Below are positions 37,636 through 51,300 of a stretch of 64,000 bases of DNA, piece after piece (positions within the stretch are counted from its first letter, which is position 1; each line of letters starts with the position of its first letter). Below the pieces are notes generated by a model, which was not told where the DNA came from, did no database searches, and saw nothing but the letters and a program-made list of their open reading frames with translations. Both the position numbers and the translations under genes were made by a program. Source of the DNA: Nemopilema nomurai (taxonomy: Eukaryota; Cnidaria; Scyphozoa; Rhizostomeae; Rhizostomatidae); the NCBI GenBank assembly GCA_003864495.1, contig ML133496.1, positions 2,447,631 to 2,511,630 on the forward strand, in the 5' to 3' direction.

Positions 37636-40617
37636 GTATTGCAGTGGGGAACACTGTTATTTCATTGTCAATCGTTTGTACCCAAGCAGGTGGGCACGCT
37701 CAGCTTCATTGCGTATTCTTGTGTTTTCTTATCTTCGCCAAAATATTTTGGCACTTTTTAAAACATTTAATTAAATGGTTAGCCACCTTAAAGATTAGTT
37801 TCTTTAACGTTAGCCACCTTGACGTAAATCATCAGGTGCGCAGAAATAATGTTATATGCTCTTTAAACAAAAGAACTGATCACTATTACAGTCTAGCATT
37901 TAAACCGGAAGGTTCAATTTTCAATATCGATGTCGTATGAGCTATCAAGATATTTAATAGGAAGCTGTTATCGAATATTTAGAATTCATTAGAAAATTAT
38001 AGATCTAACGTCACATTTATCAGAAGTTTTAGTAAAAATATATAGGATTATAATGATTTGTCTGCATTGTAGTGTACTTCCTCGTTGTAAGGCATTAGAT
38101 ACTGTTTTTGAGTAGAAGTTAAAGGGTGTTAAACCGAATTGTAGAAGGACACAAATTGAAAAGATTTTTTAAAATTTTAGCATTTGCTTTTTGAAATAAA
38201 TCTCGTTTATATATATATATATGTTATATATATACATATATATACAATATCCTGGAAATGGCCTTTCGCAAGCTTAGACAGTTTAGAACGATGAAATTGT
38301 TCAAGAAAAGCTGGAGTAGTGGAAGAATGAGGTGGGTGGGTTTAGATGGCACAACCTGGCCAACTCGATTCAACAGAGTTTTTCAGTCAGCTCATAGCTA
38401 AATTGTTTGCATCAAAATAATACCTATTTAATGTTGATAATGTTGCATACCTATTTGGAAACTCTTCACATTCCTGGTTTACAAGCTCTGCTTATAGTAG
38501 TTGGAAGACCGAGAGATGTTTGTGATTTTGCGACCCCCGTTCTATTTCCGTCTCTCCTTGGTAGCTGCAACCCCCTTGCCCCCAGAAACAATGTTCCGTC
38601 GTTAGTAGAAGGCCATAGGTTTATGAAAATTCTTCACTTTCACTTTTACGTTACCCAACATTTTTGTGGGGCGAGGGGGGATTTGGATTCTTGCGCGATG
38701 CCTAAATTAAAGGAATTATAAAACTAGAAAGTCGCCTGGATGCGCTATGCTGTCAAAGCATGTATACCCCGAAGGGCATATCATTCAGAAAAAGTTTACG
38801 ATATTTTTGTGTTTTCGAAAATCACAATGATTTTTAGCAATTTTTCTGTGATTTGTGATTTTTATGATTTGTGATTTTTATGTGTTATTTGTGTTATTTG
38901 TTGTGATTTTTGCGACTTCTCAAAGCGTACAAGATTTTTGAAGTGATATGCCCCTCGGTAAAGCTTTCAATTTTACACCCAGCCAAGGTCGCAGAACATG
39001 GATCACCAAATACCCAGCGCGGCACTCGACTTTTTTTCTTTGTCCTTGAATTCCACTTCCCGCTTAGCTGCGTTATCATTTGAGATATTTACAAGTAATT
39101 TTCGTTCATTCAAAGGCGATGGTTTTGGCTGTCAGAAAACATTGACAAAAGATGATTTCATTGTACAATTGAACGGGAATTAATAATGTTCGGATAACCA
39201 AGTGTATTGTTTGAAGGCCAATAATATTTTTATTAACGCTTTTGAGTTTCAGCCTCCGTGAAATTCGCGCACACAAATAACAAACACGGTTTATGAATCT
39301 CAAGTTAATTTCGCTGAAAAACAGTAAGAGGTCTGTTTGTAAAGGCTTGAAATAGATAAAGTATAAAAAATTTTTGGCTTATAGAAAGGTTATCTTTTAG
39401 AAGGGTAAAAGCAATCAAATTCTGGCAATTGCGGAGAAACAACAGGGCAAGTAGAAGAAAGGAGGTGCGACGGTTTCGCATTCACTAGATTTCTTAATCT
39501 AATCTGCATCTCGTGAAACTACGTAGTATAAAAGCCAATTAACCAAAAATTAGTATGCATTCGAATCACATAAATAACCATGTCAGATTGGAAAAGATCG
39601 AAAGACAAACACGAACCATTTCCTAAATGTCTTCGGTGATTTTAGCATCATCATTATAACTATATTTTACTGTTATCACCCATCATTATATATTATAATC
39701 ATTTTATTATTATCTTTTACATGTCGTTGAGCCTTTTACTAGTCTACTGAAATCGAAGCATAGCTGTTCAAAGCAAATTATATGTTTAATTCTGTATTTT
39801 TTGGAAACTCGTAACCTGATTTAGGTTTCGCTTTCATGGGACTGGTTCCATTTGGTTCCATCCCATTCATTCCATTGGTTTCAATACGCCGACGAAGTTA
39901 AAGCGATTACCAGTGGATGCCGAGAAAACAAGATGGCGCTAAATGGAAGATTTGTCGCTCTAAACACTTACACACGATATGGGTACCCCCACTTGCCCGC
40001 GGAAACTTTTGATACCTCTGTTGTGTTATTTGAATTTTTTCTTGAATCTAACAACGCAAGAAGTTGTGTTCTTTTTGGCAAAGAATGGTCGTCCAGAGTA
40101 TTTAGAAGAGTCTATGGTGGTGTTCTCATTTCCACAGCCTTTCTCGCTTGAGACTACACAGGTCATGCCTCTGCCCTCTGAGTAAAAGGATGCACCGATT
40201 TTGGTAGCAAGTCTTGCAGAAAAATATCTAATTGGAATTAGAGGTGTCAAAAGCGTGCTGGTATCCCAGAGTGCACTAGCAACTTGTCAAGCCAAAGAAG
40301 GGTTCATGGAAGATGCCATTCAGAAAATAGGCCTTGAATAACAAACTGTAAGTAATCGTTTTCGAATGTTTTGATATTGTTTCCTATTTGGTTGACTAAT
40401 TAACAGCGTACTAAAGTAATTTACAAAAAGAGTATTAGAAGAGAAAATTTTCTAACGACTGGTTATACAAAGTGTTCAAGACCAGATGCAGCCTGAGAAA
40501 AACATATTGAGGGAATAACATATTGTCAGTAATTTCACTTTTAACTACCCAAAGAGAAAACTTTCCTTTCTGATTTTACTTTTAACAACCTTAGAAGCAA
40601 CAACACGACAAACTCAG
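37636..40617. other. Gene-poor interval before the satellite array
   Basis: This interval holds a candidate polyadenylation signal AATAAA for the second ZnT1 at 38195-38200 and a TA-rich run near 38210-38245. Around 38820-38910 there is a GTGATTTTTATGATTT-like simple repeat. From about 39850 to 40340 several short frames in different phases read like a decayed protein-coding piece (for example LAEKYLIGIRGVKSVLVSQSA near 40205-40270), interrupted by stops. I do not recognise it. Confidence 0.4.
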
Positions 40618-43600
40618 ATGCCTCATGTGATCAGCAGCATTATCAAAAGACTCGTTTTGGTGTACTGAGCACTTAATTTTTCGACCAGAAAGCAAGGATA
40701 TAGCCTTGGAAAAACACCAATTTTTTGGCGGAACATTTTTAGCCGCAAATTCACTTTTAACCACCTAAACATCAATAATACAACCAATAAACATGCCCCA
40801 GGTGATTGGCAGTGTTGTCTTTAGCCTGGTTTTGGTGTACTGCGCACTTCATTTTTCGACCAGAAAGCAAGGATATAGCCTTGGAAAAACACCAATTTTT
40901 GGCGGAACATTTTCAGCCGCAAATTCACTTTTAACCACCTATACATCACTAATACAACCAATAAACATGCCCCAAGTGATTGGCAGTGTTGTCATTAGCC
41001 TGGTTTTGGTGTACTGCGCACTTCATTTTTCGATCAAAATGCAAGGCTATAGCCTTGGAAAAACATCCATTTTTTGGCGGAAAATATTTGTCTGTAAATC
41101 CACTTTTAACCACCTAGACATCAATAATACAATCAAGAAACATGCCCCAGGTGATTGGCGGTGTTGTCATTAGCCTGGTTTTGGCGTACTGCGCACTTCA
41201 TTTTTCGATCAAAATGCAAGGCTATAGCCTTGGAAAAACATCCATTTTTTGGCGGAAAATTTTTGTTCGTAAATCCACTTTTAACCACCTAGACATCACT
41301 AATACAACCAATAAACATGCCCCAGGTGATTGGCAGTGTTGTCATTAGCCTGGTTTTGGTGTACTGCGCACTTCATTTTTCGATCAAAAAGCAAGGCTAT
41401 AGCCTTGGAAAAAACCCATTTTTTGGCGGAAATTTTTGTCTGTAAATCCATTTTAACCACCTAGACATCACTAATACAACCAATAAACATGCCCCAAGTG
41501 ATTGGCAGTGTTGTCATTAGCCTGGTTTTGGCGTACTACGCACTTCATTTTTCGATCAAAATGCAAGGCTATAGCCTTGGAAAACACCCATTTTTTGGCG
41601 GAAAATTTTTGTCTGTAAATCCACTTTTAACCACCTAGACATCAATAATACAACCAATAAACATGCCGCAAGTGATTGGCAGTGTTGTCATTAGCCTGGT
41701 TTTGGTGTACTGCGCACTTCATTTTTGATCAAAAAGCAAGGCTATAGCCTTGGAAAAACACCCATTTTTTGGCGGAAAATTTTTGTCTGTAAATCCACTT
41801 TTAACCAGCTAGACATCACTAATACAACCAATAAACATGCCCCAGGTGATTGGCAGTGTTGTCATTAGCCTGGTTTTGGTGTACTGCGCACTTCATTTTT
41901 CGATCAAAATGCAAGGCTATAGCCTTGGAAAAACACCATTTTTTGGGGAAAAATATTTGTCTGTAAATCCACTTTTAACCACCTAGACATCAATAATACA
42001 ATCAAAAAACATGCCCCAGGTGATTGGCGGTGTTGTCATTAGCCTGGTTTTGGTGTACTGCGCACTTCATTTTTCGATCAAAAAGCAAGGCTATAGCCTT
42101 GGAAAAACACCCATTTTTTGGCGGAAAATTTTTTCTGTAAATCCACTTTTAACCACTAGAATCACTAATACAACCAATAAACATGCCCCAGGTGATTGGC
42201 AGTGTTGTCATTAGCCTGGTTTTGGTGTACTGCGCACTTCATTTTTCGATCAAAAAGCAAGGCTATAGCCTTGGAAAAAAAACTTTTTTGGCGGAAACTT
42301 TTTTGTCTGTAAATCCATTTTTAACCAGCTAGACATCACTAATACAACCAATAAACATGCCCCAGGTGATTGGCAGTGTTGTCATTAGCCTGGTTTTGGT
42401 GTACTGCGCACTTCATTTTTCGATCAAAAAGCAAGGCTATAGCCTTGGAAAAACACCCATTTTTTGGCGGAAAATTTTTGTCTGTAAATCCACTTTTAAC
42501 CACCTAGACATCACTAATACAACCAATAAACATGCCCAGGTGATTGGCAGTGTTGTCATTAGCCTGGTTTTGGTGTACTGCGCACTTCATTTTTCGATCA
42601 AAAGCAAGGCTATAGCCTTGGAAAAACACCCATTTTTTGGCGGAAAATTTTTGTCTGTAAATCCACTTTTAACCAGCTAGACATCACTAATACAACCAAT
42701 AAACATGCCCCAAGTGATTGGCAGTGTTGTCATTAGCCTGGTTTTGGCGTACTGCGCACTTCATTTTTGGATCAAAATGCAAGGCTATTGCCTTGGAAAA
42801 ACACCCATTTTTTGGCGGAAAATTTTTGTCTGTAAATCCACTTTAAACCTGCTAGACATCACTAATACAACCAATAAACATGCCCCAGGTGATTGGCAGT
42901 GTTGTCATTAGCCTGGTTTTGGTGTACTGCGCACTTCATTTTTCGATCAAAAAGCAAGGCTATAGCCTTGGAAAAACACCCATTTTTTGGCGGAAAATTT
43001 TTGTCTGTAAATCCACTTTTAACCACCTAGACATCACTAATACAACCAATAAACATGCCCCAGGTGATTGGCAGTGTTGTCATTAGCCTGGTTTTGGTGT
43101 ACTGCGCACTTCATTTTTCAATCAAAAAGAAAGGCTATAGCCTTGGAAAAAAATTTTTTGGCGGAAAATTTTGTCTGTAAATCCACTTTTAACCACTTAG
43201 ACATCACTAATACAACCAATAAACATGCCCCAGGTGATTGGCAGTGTTGTCATTAGCCTGGTTTTGGTGTACTGCGCACTTCATTTTTCGATCAAAAAGC
43301 AAGGCTATAGCCTTGGAAAAAAAAAACTTTTTTGGCGGAAAATTTTTGTCTGTAAATCCACTTTAACCACCTAGACATCACTAATACAACCAATAAACAT
43401 GCCCCAGGTGATTGGCAGTGTTGTCATTAGCCTGGTTTTGGTGTACTGCGCACTTCATTTTTCGATCAAAAAGCAAGGCTATAGCCTTGGAAAAACACCC
43501 ATTTTTTGGCGGAAAATTTTTGTCTGTAAATCCACTTTTAACCACCTAGACATCACTAATACAACCAATAAACATGCCCCAAGTGATTGGCAGTGTTGTC

Positions 43601-46440
43601 ATTAGCCTGGTTTTGGCGTACTGCGCACTTCATTTTTCGATCAAAATGCAAGGCTATGCCTTGGAAAAACACCCATTTTTTGGCGGAAACTTTTTGTCTC
43701 TAAATCCACTTTTAACCACCTAGACATTACTGATACAACCAATAAACATGCCCCAAGTGATTGGCAGTGTTGTCATTAGCCTGGTTTTGGCGTACTGCGC
43801 ACTTCATTTTTCGATCAAAAAGCAAGGCTATAGCCTTGGGAAAAAAAATTTTTTGGCGGAAACGTTTTGTCTGTAAATCCATTTTAAACCACTAGACATC
43901 ACTAATACAACCAATAAACATGCCCCAGGTGATTGGCAGTGTTGTCATTAGCCTGGTTTTGGTGTACTGCGCACTTCATTTTCGATCAAAAAGCAAGGCT
44001 ATAGCCTTGGAAAAAAAAACTTTTTTGGCGGAAAATTTTTGTCTGTAAATCCACTTTTAACCACCTAGACATCACTAATACAACCAATAAACATGCCCCA
44101 GGTGATTGGCAGTGTTGTCATTAGCCTGGTTTTGGTGTACTGCGCACTTCATTTTTGATCAAAAAGCAAGGCTATAGCCTTGGAAAAACACCATTTTTTG
44201 GCGGAAAATTTTTGTCTGTAAATCCACTTTTAACCACCTAGACATCACTAATACAACCAATAAACATGCCCCAGGTGATTGGCAGTGTTGTCATTAGCCT
44301 GGTTTTGGTGTACTGCGCACTTCATTTTTCGATCAAAAAGCAAGGCTATAGCCTTGGAAAAACACCCATTTTTTGGCGGAAAATTTTTGTCTGTAAATCC
44401 ATTTTAACCACTAGACATCACTAATACAACCAATAAACATGCCCCAGGTGATTGGCAGTGTTGTCATTAGCCTGGTTTTGGTGTACTGCGCACTTCATTT
44501 TTCGATCAAAAAGCAAGGCTATAGCCTTGGAAAAACACCCATTTTTTGGCGGAAAATTTTTGTCTGTAAATCCACTTTTAACCACCTAGACATCACTAAT
44601 ACAACCAATAAACATGCCCCAGGTGATTGGCAGTGTTGTCATTAGCCTGGTTTTGGTGTACTGCGCACTTCATTTTTCGATCAAAAAGCAAGGCTATAGC
44701 CTTGGAAAAAACCATTTTTTGGCGGAAAATTTTGTCTGTAAATCCACTTTTAACCACCTAGACATCACTAATACAACCAATAAACATGCCCCAGTGATTG
44801 GCAGTGTTGTCATTAGCCTGGTTTTGGTGTACTGCGCACTTCATTTTTCGATCAAAAAGCAAGGCTATAGTCTTGGAAAAACACCATTTTTTGGCGGAAA
44901 ATTTTATGTCTGTAAATCCACTTTTAACCACCTAGACATCACTAATACAACCAATAAACATGCCCCAGGTGATTGGCAGTGTTGTCATTAGCCTGGTTTT
45001 GGTGTACTGCGCACTTCATTTTTCGATCAAAAAGCAAGGCTATAGCCTTGGAAAAACACCCATTTTTTGGCGGAAAATTTTTGTCTGTAAATCCACTTTT
45101 AACCACCTAGACATACTATACAACCAATAAACATGCCCCAGGTGATTGGCAGTGTTGTCATTAGCCTGGTTTTGGTGTACTGCGCACTTCATTTTTCGAT
45201 CAAAAAGCAAGGCTATAGCCTTGGAAAAACACCCATTTTTTGGCGGAAAATTTTTGTCTGTAAATCCACTTTTAACCACCTAGACATCACTAATACAACC
45301 AATAAACATGCCCCAGGTGATTGGCAGTGTTGTCATTAGCCTGGTTTTGGTGTACTGCGCACTTCATTTTTCGATCAAAAAGCAAGGCTATAGCCTTGGA
45401 AAAACACATTTTTTGGCGGAAAATTTTTGTCTGTAAATCCACTTTTAACCACCTAGACATCACTAATACAACCAATAAACATGCCCCAGGTGATTGGCAG
45501 TGTTGTCATTAGCCTGGTTTTGGTGTACTGCGCACTTCATTTTTCGATCAAAAAGCAAGGCTATAGCCTTGGGAAAAAAAACTTTTTTGGCGGAAAATTT
45601 TTGTCTGTAAATCCATTTTTAACCAGCTAGACATCACTAATACAACCAATAAACATGCCCCAGTGATTGGCAGTGTTGTCATTAGCCTGGTTTTGGTGTA
45701 CTGCGCACTTCATTTTTCGATCAAAAGCAAGGCTATAGCCTTGGAAAAACATCCATTTTTTGGCGGAAAATTTTTGTCTGTAAATCCACTTTTAACCACC
45801 TAAACATCACTAATACAACCAATAAACATGCCCCAAGTGATTGGCAGTGTTGTCATTAGCCTGGTTTTGGTGTACTGCGCACTTCATTTTTCGATCAAAA
45901 TGCAAGGCTATATTCTTGGAAAAACATCCATTTTTTGGCGGAAAATTTTTGTCTGTAAATCCACTTTTAACCACCTAGACATCACTAATACAACCAATAA
46001 ACATGCCCCAGGTGATTGGCAGTGTTGTCATTAGCCTGGTTTTGGTGTACTGCGCACTTCATTTTTCGATCAAAAAGCAAGGCTATAGCCTTGGAAAAAC
46101 ACCCATTTTTTGGCGGAAAATTTTTCTTCGTAAATTCACTTTTAACCACCTAAACATCAATAATACAACCAATAAACATGCCCCAGTGATTGGCAGTGTT
46201 GTCATTAGCCTGGTTTTGGTGTACTGCGCACTTCATTTTTCGATCAAAAAGCAAGGCTATAGTCTTGGAAAAACATCCATTTTTTTGGCGGAAAATTTTT
46301 GTTCGTAAATTCACTTTTAACCACCTAAACATCAATAATACAACCAATAAACATGCCCCAGGTGATTGGCAGTGTTGTCATTAGCCTGGTTTTGGTGGAC
46401 TGCGGGATTCATTTCTTGACCAAAAAGCAAGGCTTTAATA
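40618..46440. repeat. Satellite array, about 34 head-to-tail copies of a 173-175 bp monomer
   Basis: An anchor, AATAAACATGCCCCAGGTGA, recurs at 40793, 40967, 41142 and so on to 46353. I count 33 anchors, plus a divergent copy at about 40618, with a mean spacing of about 174 bp and all in one orientation. Interior copies are nearly identical. Edge copies are diverged and trail off on both sides (to about 40480 on the left and about 46620 on the right). Differences are mostly single substitutions and homopolymer length changes around CACCCATTTTTTGGCGG. Each copy contains an open frame (MPQVIGSVVISLVLVYCALHF…), but the frame is broken by indels in many copies and the monomer is not a multiple of three. 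I therefore treat it as non-coding satellite DNA. Confidence 0.95.
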
Positions 46441-48350
46441 AGCTAGAATATAAACTAAGGAAAATTAAAGGTGAAAATTTTCTGTAGACTATCCAAAAAT
46501 CTAGAATACAATCAAAATCTAGCCCCTTGGTGCCTTGGAGCGATAAACGTTATCCTGGTTTTGTGAAAGGCAGACTTGGTTTATCAACCCAAAACAAGGC
46601 TAGAACCCTCTTAGATGTAAAGATATGGTTCTCTGATGGATTCTTTTTTTGGCAGCAGTGGAGAATAAAGGGCATCAGTTATTCAAATCCACTTTCTTTT
46701 CCTAGATTGTATAAAAGTGTGAATGTAGCAGCAATTTGATGAACATTTTGTATGAGAAAAAGTTTTAGCCGAGTTGATTAATTGGATTAGAGTTCCAACT
46801 AAATTAGGAAAGATGATTGACAGGATCGCTCATAGCGAAGATTGGTCATGGCCAGGATTGATCACAAACAACATTGAGAATAGAAAAACCAGTCAAGATT
46901 GTTGGTCATTGATGGTGAAGGATTGATTTAAGATCATCAAGGAGACCGATCGAAAGCAAGATTGATCATAAACCATCGTATCTAAACTGCTATAAATTTC
47001 CATATCATAAATACTTATTAACGATAAAGTGATATGACTTCGGCTTTATATCCATTGAGGTATTTCCTAATTATAATCAATTTATGTCTAATAATTGAAG
47101 TTGCGATCGCTCCACTGGAAAGACAACGCGAAGAGTGATGATAAAAACAGAGAGCGATGATAAAACAGACCGGCAACAATGCAAACAGGTTTGATTTGAA
47201 GAGCTTGTTTGTAGGACTGGAGAGAAACATGTTGCTATTCGTGAATCCTCAAGTAATGGGGAATGGTTGTGGGAGCAAAGAACCAGAAGTCAGACTCAAA
47301 TATTTAAACAGCAGTCATGTTTAGTAAATACTAAATAGTTTCTGCATCATTGCATCCACGCCGCGGGATTCAATTCTGCTTCAATTATGATGCTCCTTTT
47401 CCTTCAAATCTTATTTGAATGACTTAAAGGGTGGATACGAAACTGAAGCAAATTATTTTCACCTGCTATCCTGCATTCATGTACAAAAACCAATCGAGGG
47501 AGTGGCGCAAAGAGGTAAAACAACATTAAAATGCTAATCAAAGTGAGTTGTTAGCATTAACTTCAGAAACATTAAAAACACTAATCGACAGTAGTAGGGG
47601 CCACGTGTTATTCCACGTGTTCTACGTTTGTCCTGCACGTGCAGCCTCGTATGAGTGTGGAACAACACTTGGAAAGGAGGCAGTGAGAAGTTGACTACCG
47701 GTGTTTATTCAGCCGTATCGTAGTACGAGCTTTGCATCATGACATGAGTGAGATGGTGTGTCTTCTCAAATTTAGGGAGATTCGTTGCTTGATAGATCTC
47801 CAATCTGTGCTTGTATTAGAACAACAGACACGTTGTTTGAGCTGATTAAGTACTGACCAAAGTGTGGAAAATTAGCTGAGAACCTGGATGATGGGTGGAT
47901 GCAGTGGGTCTGAATACTTCCAAAAAGCATTCCAATAGATGCAAACGATTAATGTAGTGAAATTAAAAACATAAGTGGTTTCCTACTTTGGCACTTTGTG
48001 ACTGCGTGAAAAGCGAGAACAAAGCAGAATTAAAAAATAACGAAAAAGGGTTGCCGCATCACCCTGAAAATGCACACAGCTTATCCCCCCTAGGCCCTCC
48101 GGCCTTACCCCCTCCGGCCTTACCCACTCCGGCCTTACCCCCTCCGGCCATACTATAAACTGCAAGAGTAAAAGGCTAGTCGAAACTGGCGCTGAAACAT
48201 ATAGGTAGCTAGGTATTCAGGGCATCAAGAATCGTAAACATTGCGAAGAAGGAAAAAGCGTTTCTTTCACATAGCTTTATACTCCAAGTCGTTCTTATCG
48301 CCCCATGCCCTCGGCGTCTACCATGTTCGCTTCGACACCGAATAAGATCT
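46441..48350. other. Interval between the satellite and the unknown minus-strand gene
   Basis: The first 180 bp are decayed satellite copies. From 46800 to 46980 there are loose GATTGATCA-type repeats. A 15-bp GC-rich repeat sits at 48094-48150. I see no gene. Confidence 0.45.
48094..48150. repeat. 15-bp GC-rich tandem repeat
   Basis: About four copies of CCTCCGGCCTTACCC. The minus-strand reading (RPEGVRPEWV-like) is the translated repeat, not a gene. Confidence 0.85.
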
Positions 48351-51300
48351 CTAATATCGAAGTCTTGACACACTATCTGCAGGCTCACCAGTCTATCCAA
48401 TGTCCAATCGGCAGGGACAGCCGGGGAGGAACGCACCTTCAAGAAACGCATTCAGGGCGACTTGGATCAGTAAATCTTGCTGGGTATTCGTTGCCTCCGC
48501 GACTTGCTCCTCCACAGAACTCTCGACTTGAGGCAGGAAGTGATGCAGCCAAAGGTCCTCGGCCCAACTGCAGGAGAAACGGACATCAGGGGATGGCAAC
48601 GCTACATTGAAAGCTAGCACTGCATCTAGGCCTAGGTCCACTGGGTAAAAGGACTGATTGCCAAAGATTAAATGCAGATTCTTTGCAGAAATGTGTGAAT
48701 TGTCGGTAGTGTTTTTGAGGGCCTAGATGAAAGCTTGCAGGCCTATAGGCACAATAGCACTACATTTTGCTCTTCTTAAAGGAGCAAATAGATTCTTGAA
48801 CTCCTCTCAATAAACCACTTCTAAGTTAATATCAATTTATTTGAAGTATATCATGGATGGCTACAGCAAAATTTTTGAGAAAATTGGTTTCTCTAACTGA
48901 CAGTAGTCCAATTTCATAGGACAATTACGAGAAAACCCCTCTGGAAGTAAAGTTGAAGAACACTGACCTTTTTAAACCAGCCGAGTCGTTGAAAGGTGCT
49001 GAAAGAAACAGTCCCAGGTCTATGGAGAAAACAGGGCATGCTTTAGAAGGCTAAATCAATTTCACATCCATGAATACAAAAAACCCACAAACAATGAAGA
49101 TGCTAGCCGAGTGCTCAGGGGAAAGGGGAGGCAATGTATACTTGAATTATTGTTCAGATACACACCACAGGAAAAAGAAAAGTTTGTCTATACAACGAAT
49201 CAGCAAGTCCCTTCCAAAAAAGTGAAAGCGTGGCCCCTCCAGTTGTCCCATATCATGTAAAACCAATCAGCACTCTACAACACTTTAGAAAGACATTTTA
49301 CTTACTACGAATTAAAATAGGTAAAGGCATACCTGGCATGTCTAGCTTGATGTCCAATTTTTCAAGATCAATTCTGGATCGTCTGTACACATCACTGATC
49401 CAAGAGCTCCAGTTGTCAATCTCCCTAAGAGGATGTAAACAGTTTTAACAAACAGGACAAGATTGCCTTCTCCTGGCTAAGTGACGCTGGTCAGGTGCGA
49501 ACGAAAGTGGGATTAAGTGGATAAGACTGATTAAGGTTAAGCTTCCAATAGCGATACGCTCAAACGTCTGTTGATTAAACTTTTCAGAATTATCTTTGCC
49601 ATTGGCATTTGAAGTGCTGGAAAATGCTGATCGAGGGCTCTTTAACAGTGGTGGAAGACACGTGCATGAAGAAAAAGCCATAACTATATCTACTACTAGC
49701 CAGTGGCAATCACTGCATAAACAGTAGCGTCTCAGCTTGAGTGGCTTTGTCCCAAAAGCAGAGTGGATAATAGGAATGCCTGACACTTATTTATTACACA
49801 CTAAAGATACTTACTTGAAGCTCAATTGGGTGTTTCGATTACGAGTTGCCTTTTGACGGAGCCAGCGCTGGAGAAGGACGGGCATCGTTGGAGGGAGATC
49901 AATCAACTTGAAGAACCGGTGCATCGCTTGCCCGAATCGATCCATGCTGAAAGAGAGGCTCAGTGAATTACTAAGCATCAAAACCGAGGTTGGGCGCGAT
50001 GATCACGAAAAGCGAATCCGTTCGGCGTGAGAATCATTCAAAGCGCATTACTACCCTGACACGGGAAAGAGCCAGTTAAAAGGCTATTTGATTTGATTGC
50101 TCGATTGAGTTCATAACTTAGAGCTCGTTTTCTAGGCAACTATGACATCAAATGAGTGTTTGTTTGGTAACAATTGGTAGGCCTATATTGTTGCTAGACA
50201 ATGCGCATGTCCAAGACTGACGCAGTCAGAAAGAGGCTACTAAAGATGTCTCTTATAATGAGGGTCACCTTTTCTTTGTTGCATAGGCCAGTACGATGAC
50301 GTCATCTTGTAGATAATAAAGCTGACTGTTGACTCCGAGGCCGTTGCCCAGGTAAAAGGGTTCTTCGGTTCCACGTTTTCCCAGCCAAACAAAGACATCG
50401 GACGATAACTTTCTACTGATGATGAAGTCCACGTCGATCAAGATTATAGTGGAGCACTGTGGTTTCTCCCGATTCACTTCCACCAGGGCTCCTTGGGGAG
50501 AAAAGAATTCGATGCTTTAAAAAATATTGCTGACGAGAAAAGACCAGCAAATACGTCGAAAAGGAAGTATTCAGATGGCAGAAAAGGAAGTATTCAGAGG
50601 CTTATAGGATGATTTGGTATCTCAACTCGAAGTCATTACAAGTCTTCATTTGCAGTATCCAAGAAGGCCTCTAGTATGTGTTACTGGCATGATGAAATTT
50701 CAATTTAAAAAAACAGTAGATACACGAGGCTAAATGTTTGATTTCAGGAAAGTTTTGAAAACAGTTGCAAGGAAAAATAGGTGAAAATCGATTCAAAGGT
50801 AATATAAGATTCTTGCGTATACCAACCATATTCTCGTAGCAACCTGATCAGCTCCTGCGCAGTGCAGATTTCATTCTCTTCGACACTTGCAATGACGCTT
50901 ACTTTGCCTCTTATTTCGTCAACGGTCTGAAAAAATTTGGGTACTCACTTAAAAAAGTCTTAAAAAGCTAGGCGTACTAAGCAAGTATTAAAGAGATAGC
51001 CTTGGTTTCTCGTACTTAAAAGCAAAGATTGTCTCCATACTCATTAGCGAGTGCTTGGGAGGGCGCTGTCACGAATTTATACGTGGTAGTCAGCCGTCTC
51101 GTGATAGAGCCGCCATTTTCTTTTCACGCTTTCCCTCCCTTCGATGTTTCGAGGGTTGCTTCCCAGACATGCTCCTTCACATTGGTCTGTTTTATACCCT
51201 TCTGACTGGAAGCTGCAGGGTGTTATGTATTTTACCCACACCCATGCGTTTTGACCCTGGCTTCACTTTACTAATAGTTTGTGTGCAATCAAAGCACAAT

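Noticed and set aside
39852..40340. A gene encoding LAEKYLIGIRGVKSVLVSQSA and neighbouring short frames
   Set aside because: The pieces lie in different frames separated by stops without splice signals; at best a decayed remnant, and no family was recognised.
40793..46384. Repeated 62-126 aa frames (MPQVIGSVVISLVLVYCALHF…) as a multigene family of membrane peptides
   Set aside because: They are one satellite monomer read repeatedly. Indels in homopolymers break the frame in many copies, the monomer is not a multiple of three, and no promoter, splice or codon-level constraint is visible.
40618..46440. CRISPR-like array of regular repeats
   Set aside because: The genome is animal and the units are contiguous with no unique spacers; the whole 174-bp unit is repeated.
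49445..49786. 113-aa minus-strand frame
   Set aside because: It overlies the intron between the exons ending at 49815 and starting at 49424 of the unknown gene, and has no motif.
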